Assembly (NCBI RefSeq): GCF_016278365.1
Contig: NZ_JADQBZ010000013.1
Span: forward strand, 1 to 37,588
Direction: 5' to 3'
Length of the DNA: 37,588 nt
Source of the DNA: Methanolobus sp.
GTDB lineage: Archaea; Halobacteriota; Methanosarcinia; Methanosarcinales; Methanosarcinaceae
This document shows positions 17,995-26,334 of the stretch, in pieces. The translations under genes and the position numbers were made by a program. The first letter of the stretch is position 1; every line of letters starts with the position of its first letter. The notes beneath the pieces are model-generated. The model was not told the origin of the DNA, did no database searches, and saw only the letters and a program-made list of their open reading frames with translations.

Positions 17995-19086
17995 ATGAGG
18001 ACGTCATTGAAGATCGGGACTATAATAGGTATACCGGTAAAACTGCACATTACCTTTTTGCTGATATTACCTGTCTTTGCTTTTGTTTTCGCGACCACGG
18101 AACCACCTCTGGGTTTTGCAGGCACGGCATCCGGGGTTATGGTCTACGCCCTGTCCCTTATAACAACTATTCTGCTTTTTACCTGCGTTCTTCTGCATGA
18201 GGCCGGACATTCATACATTGCCAAGGGTTTCGGGGTGGAGATCAGAGACATAACCCTTCTGCTTTTTGGCGGCGTTTCTTCCATGGAGGAGATTCCCAGG
18301 GACCCGTCCCAGGAACTCAAGATGGCTTTTGCCGGTCCCTTCGTAAGCTTTGTGATAGGTATTACATTGCTGGCCCTCAATGTACTGGTTTCCTCCTATG
18401 TGGCAGGTTACTCGGACACCTCAATATTCCTAATGCTCAATATCCTGGGTTCTATTAATATAGTACTTGGTCTCTTTAATCTCCTGCCTGCTTTTCCCAT
18501 GGACGGTGGCCGTCTTCTCAGGGCATGGTATGCAAAAAGAATGAGCTATGTCAAAGCTACTCACTATGCGGCTTCCTTTGGTAAATTGTTTGCTTTCCTT
18601 ATGGGAATAATAGGCCTGTTCTTCAATCCATGGCTTATCCTGATAGCTTTCTTTGTCTATATCGGGGCTTCAGAAGAAGACAAATCTACTACTATCACAG
18701 TGCTGCTGGAAAAGTACAGCGTAAAAGATATAATGTCATCAGACGTTGTTTCTGTTTCTCCTGACATTAACGTGGAAGATCTCTCTAAACTCATGTTCGA
18801 GAAAAAGCACCTGGGTTATCCGGTGGTCAAGGGTAATTCTTTAAAAGGGATTGTGACGTTTACAGATATACGCAATATCCTTCCGCATGAGCGCTATGCA
18901 AAACTTGTGTCTGATATCATGACCAGCGATGTTATCTCGGTATCTCCCCAGGATCCCGCGTCTGAGGCTTTTAAGGTGATGACCCGGAATAACATTGGCC
19001 GTGTACTGGTAATGGATAAAGGAGAGCTTGTAGGTATACTTTCAAGGTCTGATCTCATGCGGGCCATGATGTTGCTCAACGAATGA
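17995..19086 (+). CDS. Site-2 protease family M50 metallopeptidase with two CBS domains
   Basis: 363 residues. The membrane metalloprotease core has HEAGH (H68, E69, H72) in a transmembrane helix and the third ligand in NLLPAFPMDGGRLLRAW (D170). About six hydrophobic helices occupy residues 15-225. Two CBS domains follow (about 243-297 and 303-360: VKDIMSSDVVSVSP and VSDIMTSDVISVSP), which in this family bind adenine nucleotides and may regulate cleavage. Natural substrates are unknown from sequence. No ribosome site is visible, and an A/T-rich element about 25-35 bp upstream suggests a leaderless message. The TraB-like gene follows 29 bp later on the same strand. Confidence 0.93.
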   Translation: MRTSLKIGTIIGIPVKLHITFLLILPVFAFVFATTEPPLGFAGTASGVMVYALSLITTILLFTCVLLHEAGHSYIAKGFGVEIRDITLLLFGGVSSMEEIPRDPSQELKMAFAGPFVSFVIGITLLALNVLVSSYVAGYSDTSIFLMLNILGSINIVLGLFNLLPAFPMDGGRLLRAWYAKRMSYVKATHYAASFGKLFAFLMGIIGLFFNPWLILIAFFVYIGASEEDKSTTITVLLEKYSVKDIMSSDVVSVSPDINVEDLSKLMFEKKHLGYPVVKGNSLKGIVTFTDIRNILPHERYAKLVSDIMTSDVISVSPQDPASEAFKVMTRNNIGRVLVMDKGELVGILSRSDLMRAMMLLNE

Positions 19087-19115
19087 TCCAAAAAAGGATT
19101 CCAAGAGGATAAGAA

Positions 19116-20513
19116 TTGAATCAATCCAGCAATTACGACGATTCCCAGGAGACGCCTTATGCCTATACATCTACCACCGCAAGCGGTGGCCTTAATCCAG
19201 GCAACATTGAGGCAGGTCATACCATCTCTTCTGACAGGGAAACGGGAATCGAGCTTGTCAAAGAGATAATCCCGCAGTCAACAGCTGAAGCCGGGGCTCT
19301 CCCACCCACAGAGATCATTATTGTGGGAACTGCCCATGTATCGGAAAAGAGTGTCCGGGAAGTAAATAATGCTATCAGCCGGGAAAAACCCGATATTGTG
19401 GCTGTGGAGCTATGTAGTCCCAGGTATGAAGCTATCAAGGGCAATGTGCAAAACACCCAGGTGCCTGTTAAAGAACTGCTGAAGGAAGGCAAGATCTATT
19501 TCTATATCGTGCACATGCTGCTTGCCCATATACAGAAGAAGTTCGCTGACCAGATGGGTATCCAGCCGGGTGCCGAGATGATTAGCGCTATCGAAGCAGC
19601 GGAAGCAAGCGGTGCGCAGGTACTGCTGATAGACAGAAATGTCCAGGTAACCCTCCAGCGCTTCTGGAATGAGATGGGATTCATTGAAAAGATCAAGATG
19701 ATGGGAGGCCTCCTGGCTGCAGTGCTTGGTATTGGCGGCACCAAGGATATAGACATGGACACCATCACCAACCAGGATATTGTTTCAGTCCTTGTGGAGG
19801 AGTTCAGGGTAAGTTCTCCTAATGCTGTCAAGGTCCTTATCGATGAAAGGGACGCCTACATGGCCAGGAACCTGTTAAGGGCTGCCGGCACCGGAGGAAA
19901 GAAGATCGTAGCCGTTGTGGGTGCAGGCCACAGGGCCGGTATCCAGCGCTATCTTGAGAATCCGGCTTCTTTTCCTAAGGTCGATTACTCCGTGGAAACT
20001 CCAAAAAAGCGCTTCAGCCTGGTAAAACTATTTGGTTTTGCAATAGTAGGGATCGCCATTGCGACATTTGCATTGCTTTTATTATCCGGTGTTCCCTTTG
20101 AAACCATGATGGTTGCTTTTGCCTGGTGGTTCATCATCAATGGTGTGCTCAGTGCAGCCGGTGCCATAATTGCCAGGGGACATCCCTACTCCGTGCTCAC
20201 GGCCTTCTCTGTAGCCTGGCTGACATCCTTAAACCCCATGATGGCCGCAGGCTGGTTCGCAGGACTCACCGAGGCCAAATACCGCAGCCCGACAACCGAT
20301 GATTTCAAGAAGCTTATCGATGCCGAAAATACCGGGGATATGATGAAGAACAATCTCTTCAGGGTAATACTTGTGGCAGCCCTGGCAAACCTCGGTAGCA
20401 TGGCCGGCACCTTCCTGGGAGTTTATGTAATGCTTGAGGTCACAGGAATCAACCCCAAAGAAATGATCCAGGCAGGAATAAGTGCAGGTTTCCTCGCCCT
20501 GGGAATGGGATAG
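19116..20513 (+). CDS. TraB/PrgY family membrane protein
   Basis: 465 residues. A TraB domain (about 60-290) has the signature VGTAHVSEKSVREV, VAVELCSPRYEAI, LLIDRNVQVTLQRF and VAVVGAGHRAGI. About four membrane helices follow (300-465). In Enterococcus the relatives PrgY and TraB limit pheromone activity; the fold is related to Tiki-type proteases, and the archaeal role is unknown. The start appears to be TTG (19116) with GAGGA six nt upstream; no ATG occurs in frame before the conserved domain. It ends with TAG, followed one codon later by TGA. Likely co-transcribed with the upstream protease gene. Confidence 0.88.
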   Translation: MNQSSNYDDSQETPYAYTSTTASGGLNPGNIEAGHTISSDRETGIELVKEIIPQSTAEAGALPPTEIIIVGTAHVSEKSVREVNNAISREKPDIVAVELCSPRYEAIKGNVQNTQVPVKELLKEGKIYFYIVHMLLAHIQKKFADQMGIQPGAEMISAIEAAEASGAQVLLIDRNVQVTLQRFWNEMGFIEKIKMMGGLLAAVLGIGGTKDIDMDTITNQDIVSVLVEEFRVSSPNAVKVLIDERDAYMARNLLRAAGTGGKKIVAVVGAGHRAGIQRYLENPASFPKVDYSVETPKKRFSLVKLFGFAIVGIAIATFALLLLSGVPFETMMVAFAWWFIINGVLSAAGAIIARGHPYSVLTAFSVAWLTSLNPMMAAGWFAGLTEAKYRSPTTDDFKKLIDAENTGDMMKNNLFRVILVAALANLGSMAGTFLGVYVMLEVTGINPKEMIQAGISAGFLALGMG

Positions 20514-20526
20514 GTCTGATCAAGAA

Positions 20527-20553
20527 CAAACAAAAAAGACCAAAAGCTGGCCT
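20527..20553 (-). terminator. Intrinsic-type terminator after the transglutaminase-like gene
   Basis: On the minus strand a five-pair hairpin, GGCCA-loop-TGGTC (548-552 with 538-542), follows the stop codon directly and is followed by six T. It lies between convergent genes. Confidence 0.5.
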
Positions 20554-21165
20554 TCATCTTCTATTTTTCTTTCCCGCTATCAACAGAACATCGGGCAGGT
20601 TGTCGTAAACCTCTTCATAGTTTTTGTACTTGCTTAAAGTTTCAACGACAACCGGAAGCGGGTCCGCCCATATTTCTGGCAGGTCGGCCTCTCCGCCAAT
20701 TCTTATATCATACGCCAGCTGCTCATGAGGCGGGTTGAACTGTGCATTCACTCCTTCCCTGTTCCCTCTTGCATCGATACGATACCATCCGATCATTTCG
20801 AGATATACAGCATTGAGACCGTGGAGACAAAAAGGAGCTCCATCATCATTCCTGCTCAGGCGCTGGTAGCAAAGACCCGCAGGGATGGAATTTGCCCTGA
20901 GGAGAGCTGCCAGAAGATGACTCTTGGCATAGCAATAGCCTGTCCTATGTTCAAGGACCTCGGAGGCCTTCAGGGTGACAGGGTTCATCCTGTGGTCATG
21001 ACTGTGCCTTATCTCATCCCTGACAAATTCAAAGCAGAGTCTTGTTATCTCAACAGGGTTTTCGCTACCTTCTGCAAGTTCCTTTGCCTCCTTCATGATG
21101 GCCGGGTGATCAAAATCAATAACGGTTGTTGGCCTTAGATAATCCTGCATCTGTGTCATTTTCAT
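20554..21165 (-). CDS. Transglutaminase-like cysteine protease-fold protein
   Basis: 203 residues. The catalytic triad pattern of the transglutaminase-like superfamily is complete: RTGYCYAKSHLLAALLRA (C78), FCLHGLNAVYL (H115) and WYRIDARG (D131). There is no signal peptide or membrane helix, so it should be cytoplasmic. Archaeal members are thought to hydrolyse or transfer amide bonds, but this one cannot be assigned a substrate. The start ATG is followed by a second ATG two codons on, and no ribosome site is seen. It lies downstream of ftr, separated by a strong terminator, so it probably has its own promoter. Confidence 0.85.
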   Translation of the reverse strand: MKMTQMQDYLRPTTVIDFDHPAIMKEAKELAEGSENPVEITRLCFEFVRDEIRHSHDHRMNPVTLKASEVLEHRTGYCYAKSHLLAALLRANSIPAGLCYQRLSRNDDGAPFCLHGLNAVYLEMIGWYRIDARGNREGVNAQFNPPHEQLAYDIRIGGEADLPEIWADPLPVVVETLSKYKNYEEVYDNLPDVLLIAGKKNRR

Positions 21166-21225
21166 CCAAATACTAAAGAAAAAAACGCTGGTAGATAATA
21201 CTAATTGATGTGAGCATAAAGACAG

Positions 21226-21255
21226 AAAAGAAAAAAGACCTCATACGAGGTCTTT
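21226..21255 (-). terminator. Rho-independent-like terminator of ftr
   Basis: On the minus strand AAAGACCTC-GTAT-GAGGTCTTT forms a nine-pair stem with a four-base loop, followed by a T-rich run (TTTTTTCTTTT). The ftr stop codon lies in the stem and loop, so the terminator overlaps the coding end. Well-formed stem-plus-T structures are less common in archaea than in bacteria. Confidence 0.75.
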
Positions 21256-22137
21256 CAGGTGGAACTGGAATTTTCCGAGCTTACCGCCGTAGTTTCCTGC
21301 GGTGATCTTCTTGACACCGGGGACTGTGGTGGCTGCTTTGATGCCTATCTGCATTGCCTTCTTTATTGAGGCTTCATCAAGACCGTTGATGACCAGCTCA
21401 AATACTGCTTTCACGTCAGCGGGAATTTCGGTTCCTTCGACCTTGTCCCTGATGGTGGGGCAGAACTTCTCGTTGGCTGTTGCCTTCATGAACTTGGCGT
21501 ACTTGTGGGAACCTGCCTTGGAACCGCTGGCAACTATGCCTCCGGGGAAGGGAGTGATGGTGCCTTCGAGTTCCTTGATGGTGTCCACGGCTAACTCTGC
21601 AGCTGTGAGTGCAGTCATTTGGCTGTCACCGAAGATGAAGAAGTTACCGCCTGCGATACCGGGTATTGCACCAATGTTCTCCTCGACCAGGAAGTCTCCA
21701 CCCATGATGGGGATGCTGTGCATCTTGCGTCCTGCGATCTCTTTTACGGATTCCATGCCGTCACCGAAGAACTTCAGCTTGAAACCGACATTGAACTGCT
21801 TCTCAGCAGCAGGGAGGCCGTTAAAGACCGCTGTGGTCGGGGCTGTGAGCACACACTGCCCGAGACGCTCAAGAAGCTGGTGTTCCAGTGCATCGTATCC
21901 GAAAGTGCATATCTGGATATAGTATCCCGGTCTGCCATCAGGTGTCTCCTGTGGACTTGCATATCTCTCGATGCCTGCCTCAGCCGGACACATGATAACA
22001 GATGTACCAAATCCTGTTGCTTCCAGTGCTGCAACTTCTGCCCAGCGCTTTGTTGCCGCTGTGATAAGCACTCTTGCGATCTTGATCGAAAACGCTTCAG
22101 CAAAAGTATCTTCTATTTCTACTCCGTTGATTTCCAT
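21241..22137 (-). CDS. ftr: Formylmethanofuran--tetrahydromethanopterin formyltransferase
   Basis: 298 residues, the usual length. The sequence has IEDTFAEAFSIKIARVLITA at the start, then FGTSVIMCPAEAGIE, YASPQETPDGRPGY, MGGDFLVEENIG and FPGGIVASGSKAGS, all characteristic of Ftr. The enzyme moves the formyl group between methanofuran and tetrahydromethanopterin (tetrahydrosarcinapterin) in the cytoplasm. In methylotrophic growth it runs in the oxidative direction to CO2. An AAGGGA-type ribosome site precedes the ATG, and a TATA box (TTATATAA, about 22173-22180) lies about 40 bp upstream. Expression is closed by the terminator at its stop codon. Confidence 0.97.
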   Translation of the reverse strand: MEINGVEIEDTFAEAFSIKIARVLITAATKRWAEVAALEATGFGTSVIMCPAEAGIERYASPQETPDGRPGYYIQICTFGYDALEHQLLERLGQCVLTAPTTAVFNGLPAAEKQFNVGFKLKFFGDGMESVKEIAGRKMHSIPIMGGDFLVEENIGAIPGIAGGNFFIFGDSQMTALTAAELAVDTIKELEGTITPFPGGIVASGSKAGSHKYAKFMKATANEKFCPTIRDKVEGTEIPADVKAVFELVINGLDEASIKKAMQIGIKAATTVPGVKKITAGNYGGKLGKFQFHLKDLV

Positions 22138-22290
22138 AATGATCCCTTTTTAAAGCCTGATCCTCAGGTTTAATTATATAATGTACGGAATTTGTCATAT
22201 TGCATTACGTGTGAACGCAAGCACTACAGCATATAAGAATACAATCGCAGTACATATATCCTTCGAAAAGCTGACCGAAAGAAACTAAAA

Positions 22291-22307
22291 GTGGACCTAT
22301 CGTCCAC
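22291..22307 (-). terminator. Hairpin at the stop codon of the 558-residue membrane protein gene
   Basis: GTGGAC/GTCCAC arms (six pairs) enclose the TAG stop codon of the upstream minus-strand gene and are followed on that strand by TTTTAGTTTC. The T-run is short, so termination is plausible but weaker than after ftr. Confidence 0.45.
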
Positions 22308-23973
22308 CTGAATTATTGTAAGTCTTCTCAAAGAGAGCAAACATTTCCCTGTCAATTTCCCTGTATTTGCCAATTTCAAAAACAGCCTCGTTAACAAACA
22401 CAGTCAGTTCTTCTTTCTGCGACAAGCCTGCAAGGGTCTTTGAGGACAGGGCAGTTGACTCAACCATCTGTTCCTTTATGGAAGCTTCACATACCTGTGC
22501 GAGTGCATTTACTGAAAGTGAAGCCTCTTCATCCATATTCTTTTCTGCAGCACAAACGCAGAAATATTCAATATGGCAGATAACGTCAACAACCTTCTCA
22601 TCGGAATGTTTTCTTGCAGCAGTGACACCTATATCTTTTAAGGACCCTGTGATCTCAAGGTAGGACCGCTCACCGAATATATCCCCCATCTCCCTGAATG
22701 TCGCAACGACCTTATGGAGGGTATCCTTCTTCTTTCTGTCAGGCGATTCCTGGACGGTCTTTATGCAGATATCCCGAAGAGCCATAATTATTTGCTTCTC
22801 AATAGATTCAAGCCTGTTCTCCCTGACAGTGACTGCTATGTTCACCATAGCTTTACGTATGTGCTCAAGTGTATGGATATCTTTATTTGAGGCAGCGTCC
22901 AGAGCTATTATCTTCAGGAAATTAACAGATTTCTCAACAGGCTCTATCATTTTCTGCGTGGCGGCTGTCTGGCCTATCCTGCCAGCAGCTAGTGCAAATT
23001 TATGTGTGGGAGTGGAAACATAGTTATCAGCCAATACATTGTAAAAGTCTTTTACCGTGTTTGCTTTTCTGATCTGTGCTATCCTGCCTCCCGGAAGAAT
23101 ATATTTTCCACTTTTGTGAAGAGTAAAGAGGTTGCGCATGTGCTCCATTACCAGTAATGTGGAACTATCCATATTCTTTTCAGCGCAGTCACTGCCTATA
23201 CCTGCCATCATCTTTATGATCTCGTTTAGAGTGTCCGTTTTCTCTTCGCTCTCTGCAAGTGCCCCCAGTCTGTAGAGATGCGCGCTCAGATGACTGATTA
23301 TCAGAGAGCTGCTACCGCCTTTCATCAGGACTTCGGAACCGAATTTTCCAAGAGCATGTACTCCTTTTACTGCTGTGAGGTCGTCGTCATTCCTTAAAGC
23401 ACCCCTGATTATATCGACAACAAGTTGAAGAGGATCAAAGACTGATTTCCCGCTGTCCATTTTTCTATAATGTTCACTCATTTCATAGGCGTTCAGTTCT
23501 TTTGTAATGCTAAGGAATCTTTGGCTTATCCTTTCATTATTGAGATAATCTGCGAAGAGGAAGCCTGCAACAGAGAGTATCAGGGATGCGGCAATAACCA
23601 GTATTATCTCAGTGATACCGGATGCTCCCAGAACATGCAGTATTGACAGCGAGAGTGCAAAAGTCCCCAGAGTGTAGGAGAACATATTTCCCAGGACATC
23701 TTTCTTGCCTGGGAGCCAGAGGCATACTGCCCAGATGACAGCAAAACAAACAGCAAGCACGACATTAATGTAAAAATGCTCCATTTCCCGGTTTGTAAGA
23801 AGAGTGATCACTAATGCAAGCTGTATGGCAAGTGCGCCGATAGCCAGGTCTGCACCTATATCCTTAAGGCCTATCTTCAGGTTACTCTTTGCAATAATGT
23901 CAACTAGAAGAAAAACAGCTATGACACCTATTACCAGCGCAGTGTCAATGATATTTGTGATCAGGATCTGCAT
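22297..23973 (-). CDS. Uncharacterised membrane protein with long helical cytoplasmic domain
   Basis: 558 residues; I recognise no family. The first about 145 residues form about five membrane helices (roughly 5-26, 38-60, 67-89, 96-115, 118-142). The rest (about 150-558) is soluble, predicted almost wholly helical, with loosely repeated units such as GSLKDIGVTAARKHSDEKVV and IGSDCAEKNMDSSTLLVMEH about 35-40 residues long, reminiscent of HEAT/ARM-like solenoids. Several Cys residues are scattered without CxxC pairs. It sits between ftr and a small zinc-ribbon membrane protein, and is divergent from the latter. It ends in TAG inside a hairpin, and a second TAG follows three codons later, so read-through would add little. 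Confidence 0.75.
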   Translation of the reverse strand: MQILITNIIDTALVIGVIAVFLLVDIIAKSNLKIGLKDIGADLAIGALAIQLALVITLLTNREMEHFYINVVLAVCFAVIWAVCLWLPGKKDVLGNMFSYTLGTFALSLSILHVLGASGITEIILVIAASLILSVAGFLFADYLNNERISQRFLSITKELNAYEMSEHYRKMDSGKSVFDPLQLVVDIIRGALRNDDDLTAVKGVHALGKFGSEVLMKGGSSSLIISHLSAHLYRLGALAESEEKTDTLNEIIKMMAGIGSDCAEKNMDSSTLLVMEHMRNLFTLHKSGKYILPGGRIAQIRKANTVKDFYNVLADNYVSTPTHKFALAAGRIGQTAATQKMIEPVEKSVNFLKIIALDAASNKDIHTLEHIRKAMVNIAVTVRENRLESIEKQIIMALRDICIKTVQESPDRKKKDTLHKVVATFREMGDIFGERSYLEITGSLKDIGVTAARKHSDEKVVDVICHIEYFCVCAAEKNMDEEASLSVNALAQVCEASIKEQMVESTALSSKTLAGLSQKEELTVFVNEAVFEIGKYREIDREMFALFEKTYNNSGGR

Positions 23974-24221
23974 AGGACTATATCTGTCATTTTTATTTAT
24001 ATATATATGCTGAAAAGATATCCATCAACTCCCTTTTTAGCAGGCTGTCTGGCTTCAAATATATATGTGCTATTAGAAATGGCAAATCGAAAATAACATT
24101 TCTTTATATCGCAGACGGAGACAGAAACCTTTATCAATATTCACGCAACAGTAAACTAAGAAAATTATTTGAAAGCTCTTTTTTTCAGAATGGTTATTTT
24201 TGTAAGGTCGCGGAGAGTGCC

Positions 24222-24551
24222 ATGGATAGCAATTACAGGGAAGTCACAGATTCTGACTGGCGGAGGACAATCCTGTATATTGTATCTTTTTCAGTTATAA
24301 TCGTAGCAGTTTCTTTTGTTTTGTTACCGGAGAACTGGTATCTGTGGGGATTGATAGTTGCCCTGGGCACATTCCAGCTGATTTCCTGGCATGCAAAAAA
24401 CTTTGCCTATCGATGCCCTAACTGCGGTGAAGTATTCGAGATATCTCCTGCTGCTGATTTCCTGGGTCCCAATGGAGGCACAAAGAAGTATCTGAAATGC
24501 CCAAACTGCAGCAAGCGTTCCTGGGCCAGGATACTGGCTAAAAGCAAATAA
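24222..24551 (+). CDS. Small membrane protein with zinc ribbon
   Basis: 109 residues. Two hydrophobic helices (about 18-35 and 40-58) are followed by a zinc ribbon made of YRCPNCGEVFE and LKCPNCSKRSW, a CxxC pair of pairs. A GGAG ribosome site lies six nt before the ATG. Function is unknown. Such proteins are common in methanogens and usually lie near unrelated membrane genes. It is divergent from the 558-residue membrane protein gene across 248 bp and convergent with the histidine kinase gene on its right. Confidence 0.8.
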   Translation: MDSNYREVTDSDWRRTILYIVSFSVIIVAVSFVLLPENWYLWGLIVALGTFQLISWHAKNFAYRCPNCGEVFEISPAADFLGPNGGTKKYLKCPNCSKRSWARILAKSK

Positions 24552-24576
24552 GTGCCGGTTCGACACTGTTCTCTGA

Positions 24577-26211
24577 TCAGGCTTTTTTCAGCGAGACCCA
24601 GAATATGCTGCCTCTTCCAAGAGGATTATCATCAACTCCTGCTTTTCCCTTGTGGAGATCTATTATTCTCTTTACAATGGCAAGCCCGAGACCGCTTCCT
24701 TTTACACTGCCCTTATCTGCTCTTTTGAATCTATCAAATATCATGGGTTTGTCCTGATTACTGATACCCGGACCAAAATCAGTGACCTGCATCCTGTATT
24801 CGTTTCCAAGGTCCTGGATGCTGACAATTATCTTCTCTTTTTCAGGGCTGTACTTGATAGCATTGGAAAGAAGGTTGATGAAGACCTCTTCCATTAGCGG
24901 ACTGGTATTAACAACACAACCGGGAACAGGATTGAAAATAAGTGTAAGACCCTTTTTGTCGATATCATCCCTTAAAGACCTTATAGCTCTCTCAATTATC
25001 GGGACGATGTCCTGCTCCTGAAACTTTACATCAGATACTGATTCCAGCTTGATGAACTTTGTAGCCGACTCCATCATCTCTATCAGTTTTTCGTTGTTGC
25101 TGTGAACTTTATCAAGCAACCTGATCTTATCCTTATCATCCTCAATTATGAGAAGTTCCTCTGTGAAACCGCGGATGATATTTGCAGGATTAAGAAGGTC
25201 GTGGGTGAGAATGTCCGTGAACAGTACTTTCAGTTCAGTGCTTGACTCCAGTTCCCGGGTGTATCTGTGCAGGTTCTCTTCATTTTCCCTGCGGTTGATG
25301 GATTCTGCGAGCACGTTGGCGACAGACTGCATGAAATGGATATCGTCTTCCGTGAACACTCTGTTCTGTGCGGTATGAACGCTCAGGGTCCCAAAAGGCC
25401 TGTCCTTACGTCCGATGAGCACGTCCATCCCGCTTACCAGTCCATGATCCCTGAGCAAAGAATAGCCGCTGAACCTGTCTTTTGTTTCTCTGTCCATGAC
25501 AACTGCCGGTTCACCTGAGTAGAGGGTATAACAGAGTATGCTGCTGGAATCATCAATATGAGCATCAATATCACTGTCTTTTGTCTCATCCTCCCATCCT
25601 ACCCCTGCGATCATGACAGTGTTCCCGGTCTTCTCCTGTCTCATTATCCTGCAGTATTCCACATTAAGGGTCTGTGCGACAAGCCTGACTGCCTCTTTCA
25701 TAAGGCTGTCCAGGTCACCATCTGAAAGCCCCTGCTGTCCAAGTCTTGCAACCGCAGCGTGCTGGCCTTCCCGCATCTTCAGGATTCTTTCAACGCTCTT
25801 CCGCTCGCTGATATCCCTTGTATGTCTTACCACCATGACAACATTATGTTCTTCATCAAGGATGGGGGATAACTCGACAGACTTTGTTTTCCCGTCAAGG
25901 GGATCTTCGATCTCATATTTACGGCACCTTCCGGTCGTCAGCACTTCCAGCATGTAGCACGGTTCACAGGGAGTGGAGCGTTTCATAAGACAGCTATAGC
26001 AGTAAGGATGGCCCTGCTTGTCCCTGGCGGGAACAGAATCACAGTGTTTCCAGTTGCTCATTACGATCCTCATGTTCCTGTCGATCACAACGATGTGATC
26101 CTGGACCGACCCCAGCACTTTTCTGAGCAGGTCAAGCTGGAAATCTTTTTCCTCTTCGTTTTTTACTTCATAGCCTGGAATATCGATCCCTCTTTGGGTT
26201 GAACATGTCAT
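24577..26211 (-). CDS. Soluble histidine kinase with cysteine-rich PAS and GAF domains
   Basis: 544 residues with no membrane helix. Order: PAS (about 25-140) carrying a cysteine-rich insertion with C57, C71-x2-C74, C82-x2-C85 and C96; GAF (about 152-307) with YCRIM and FGTLSVHTAQNRVFTEDDI; HisKA with THDLLNP (H337); and an HATPase with NLLSNAIKYS, DFGPGIS and GSGLGLAIVKRI. The PAS cysteines could bind a metal, an Fe-S cluster or act as thiol redox switches; a similar Cys pattern is known in PAS domains of methanogens and anaerobic bacteria. The cognate regulator is not adjacent. A TATA-like box (26241-26251) lies 30-40 bp before the ATG, with no ribosome site, so the message may be nearly leaderless. 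Confidence 0.88.
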   Translation of the reverse strand: MTCSTQRGIDIPGYEVKNEEEKDFQLDLLRKVLGSVQDHIVVIDRNMRIVMSNWKHCDSVPARDKQGHPYCYSCLMKRSTPCEPCYMLEVLTTGRCRKYEIEDPLDGKTKSVELSPILDEEHNVVMVVRHTRDISERKSVERILKMREGQHAAVARLGQQGLSDGDLDSLMKEAVRLVAQTLNVEYCRIMRQEKTGNTVMIAGVGWEDETKDSDIDAHIDDSSSILCYTLYSGEPAVVMDRETKDRFSGYSLLRDHGLVSGMDVLIGRKDRPFGTLSVHTAQNRVFTEDDIHFMQSVANVLAESINRRENEENLHRYTRELESSTELKVLFTDILTHDLLNPANIIRGFTEELLIIEDDKDKIRLLDKVHSNNEKLIEMMESATKFIKLESVSDVKFQEQDIVPIIERAIRSLRDDIDKKGLTLIFNPVPGCVVNTSPLMEEVFINLLSNAIKYSPEKEKIIVSIQDLGNEYRMQVTDFGPGISNQDKPMIFDRFKRADKGSVKGSGLGLAIVKRIIDLHKGKAGVDDNPLGRGSIFWVSLKKA

Positions 26212-26334
26212 ACAGTCAATTTGAAAAACCCTCTTCTATTCTTTTATTTATAAGTATCTATGCAACAAAAAGATGATAATCATCATCATTACCAGTTTTA
26301 CCGGAAAAACTTAAGGAAATACTCAAAAGTCAGT

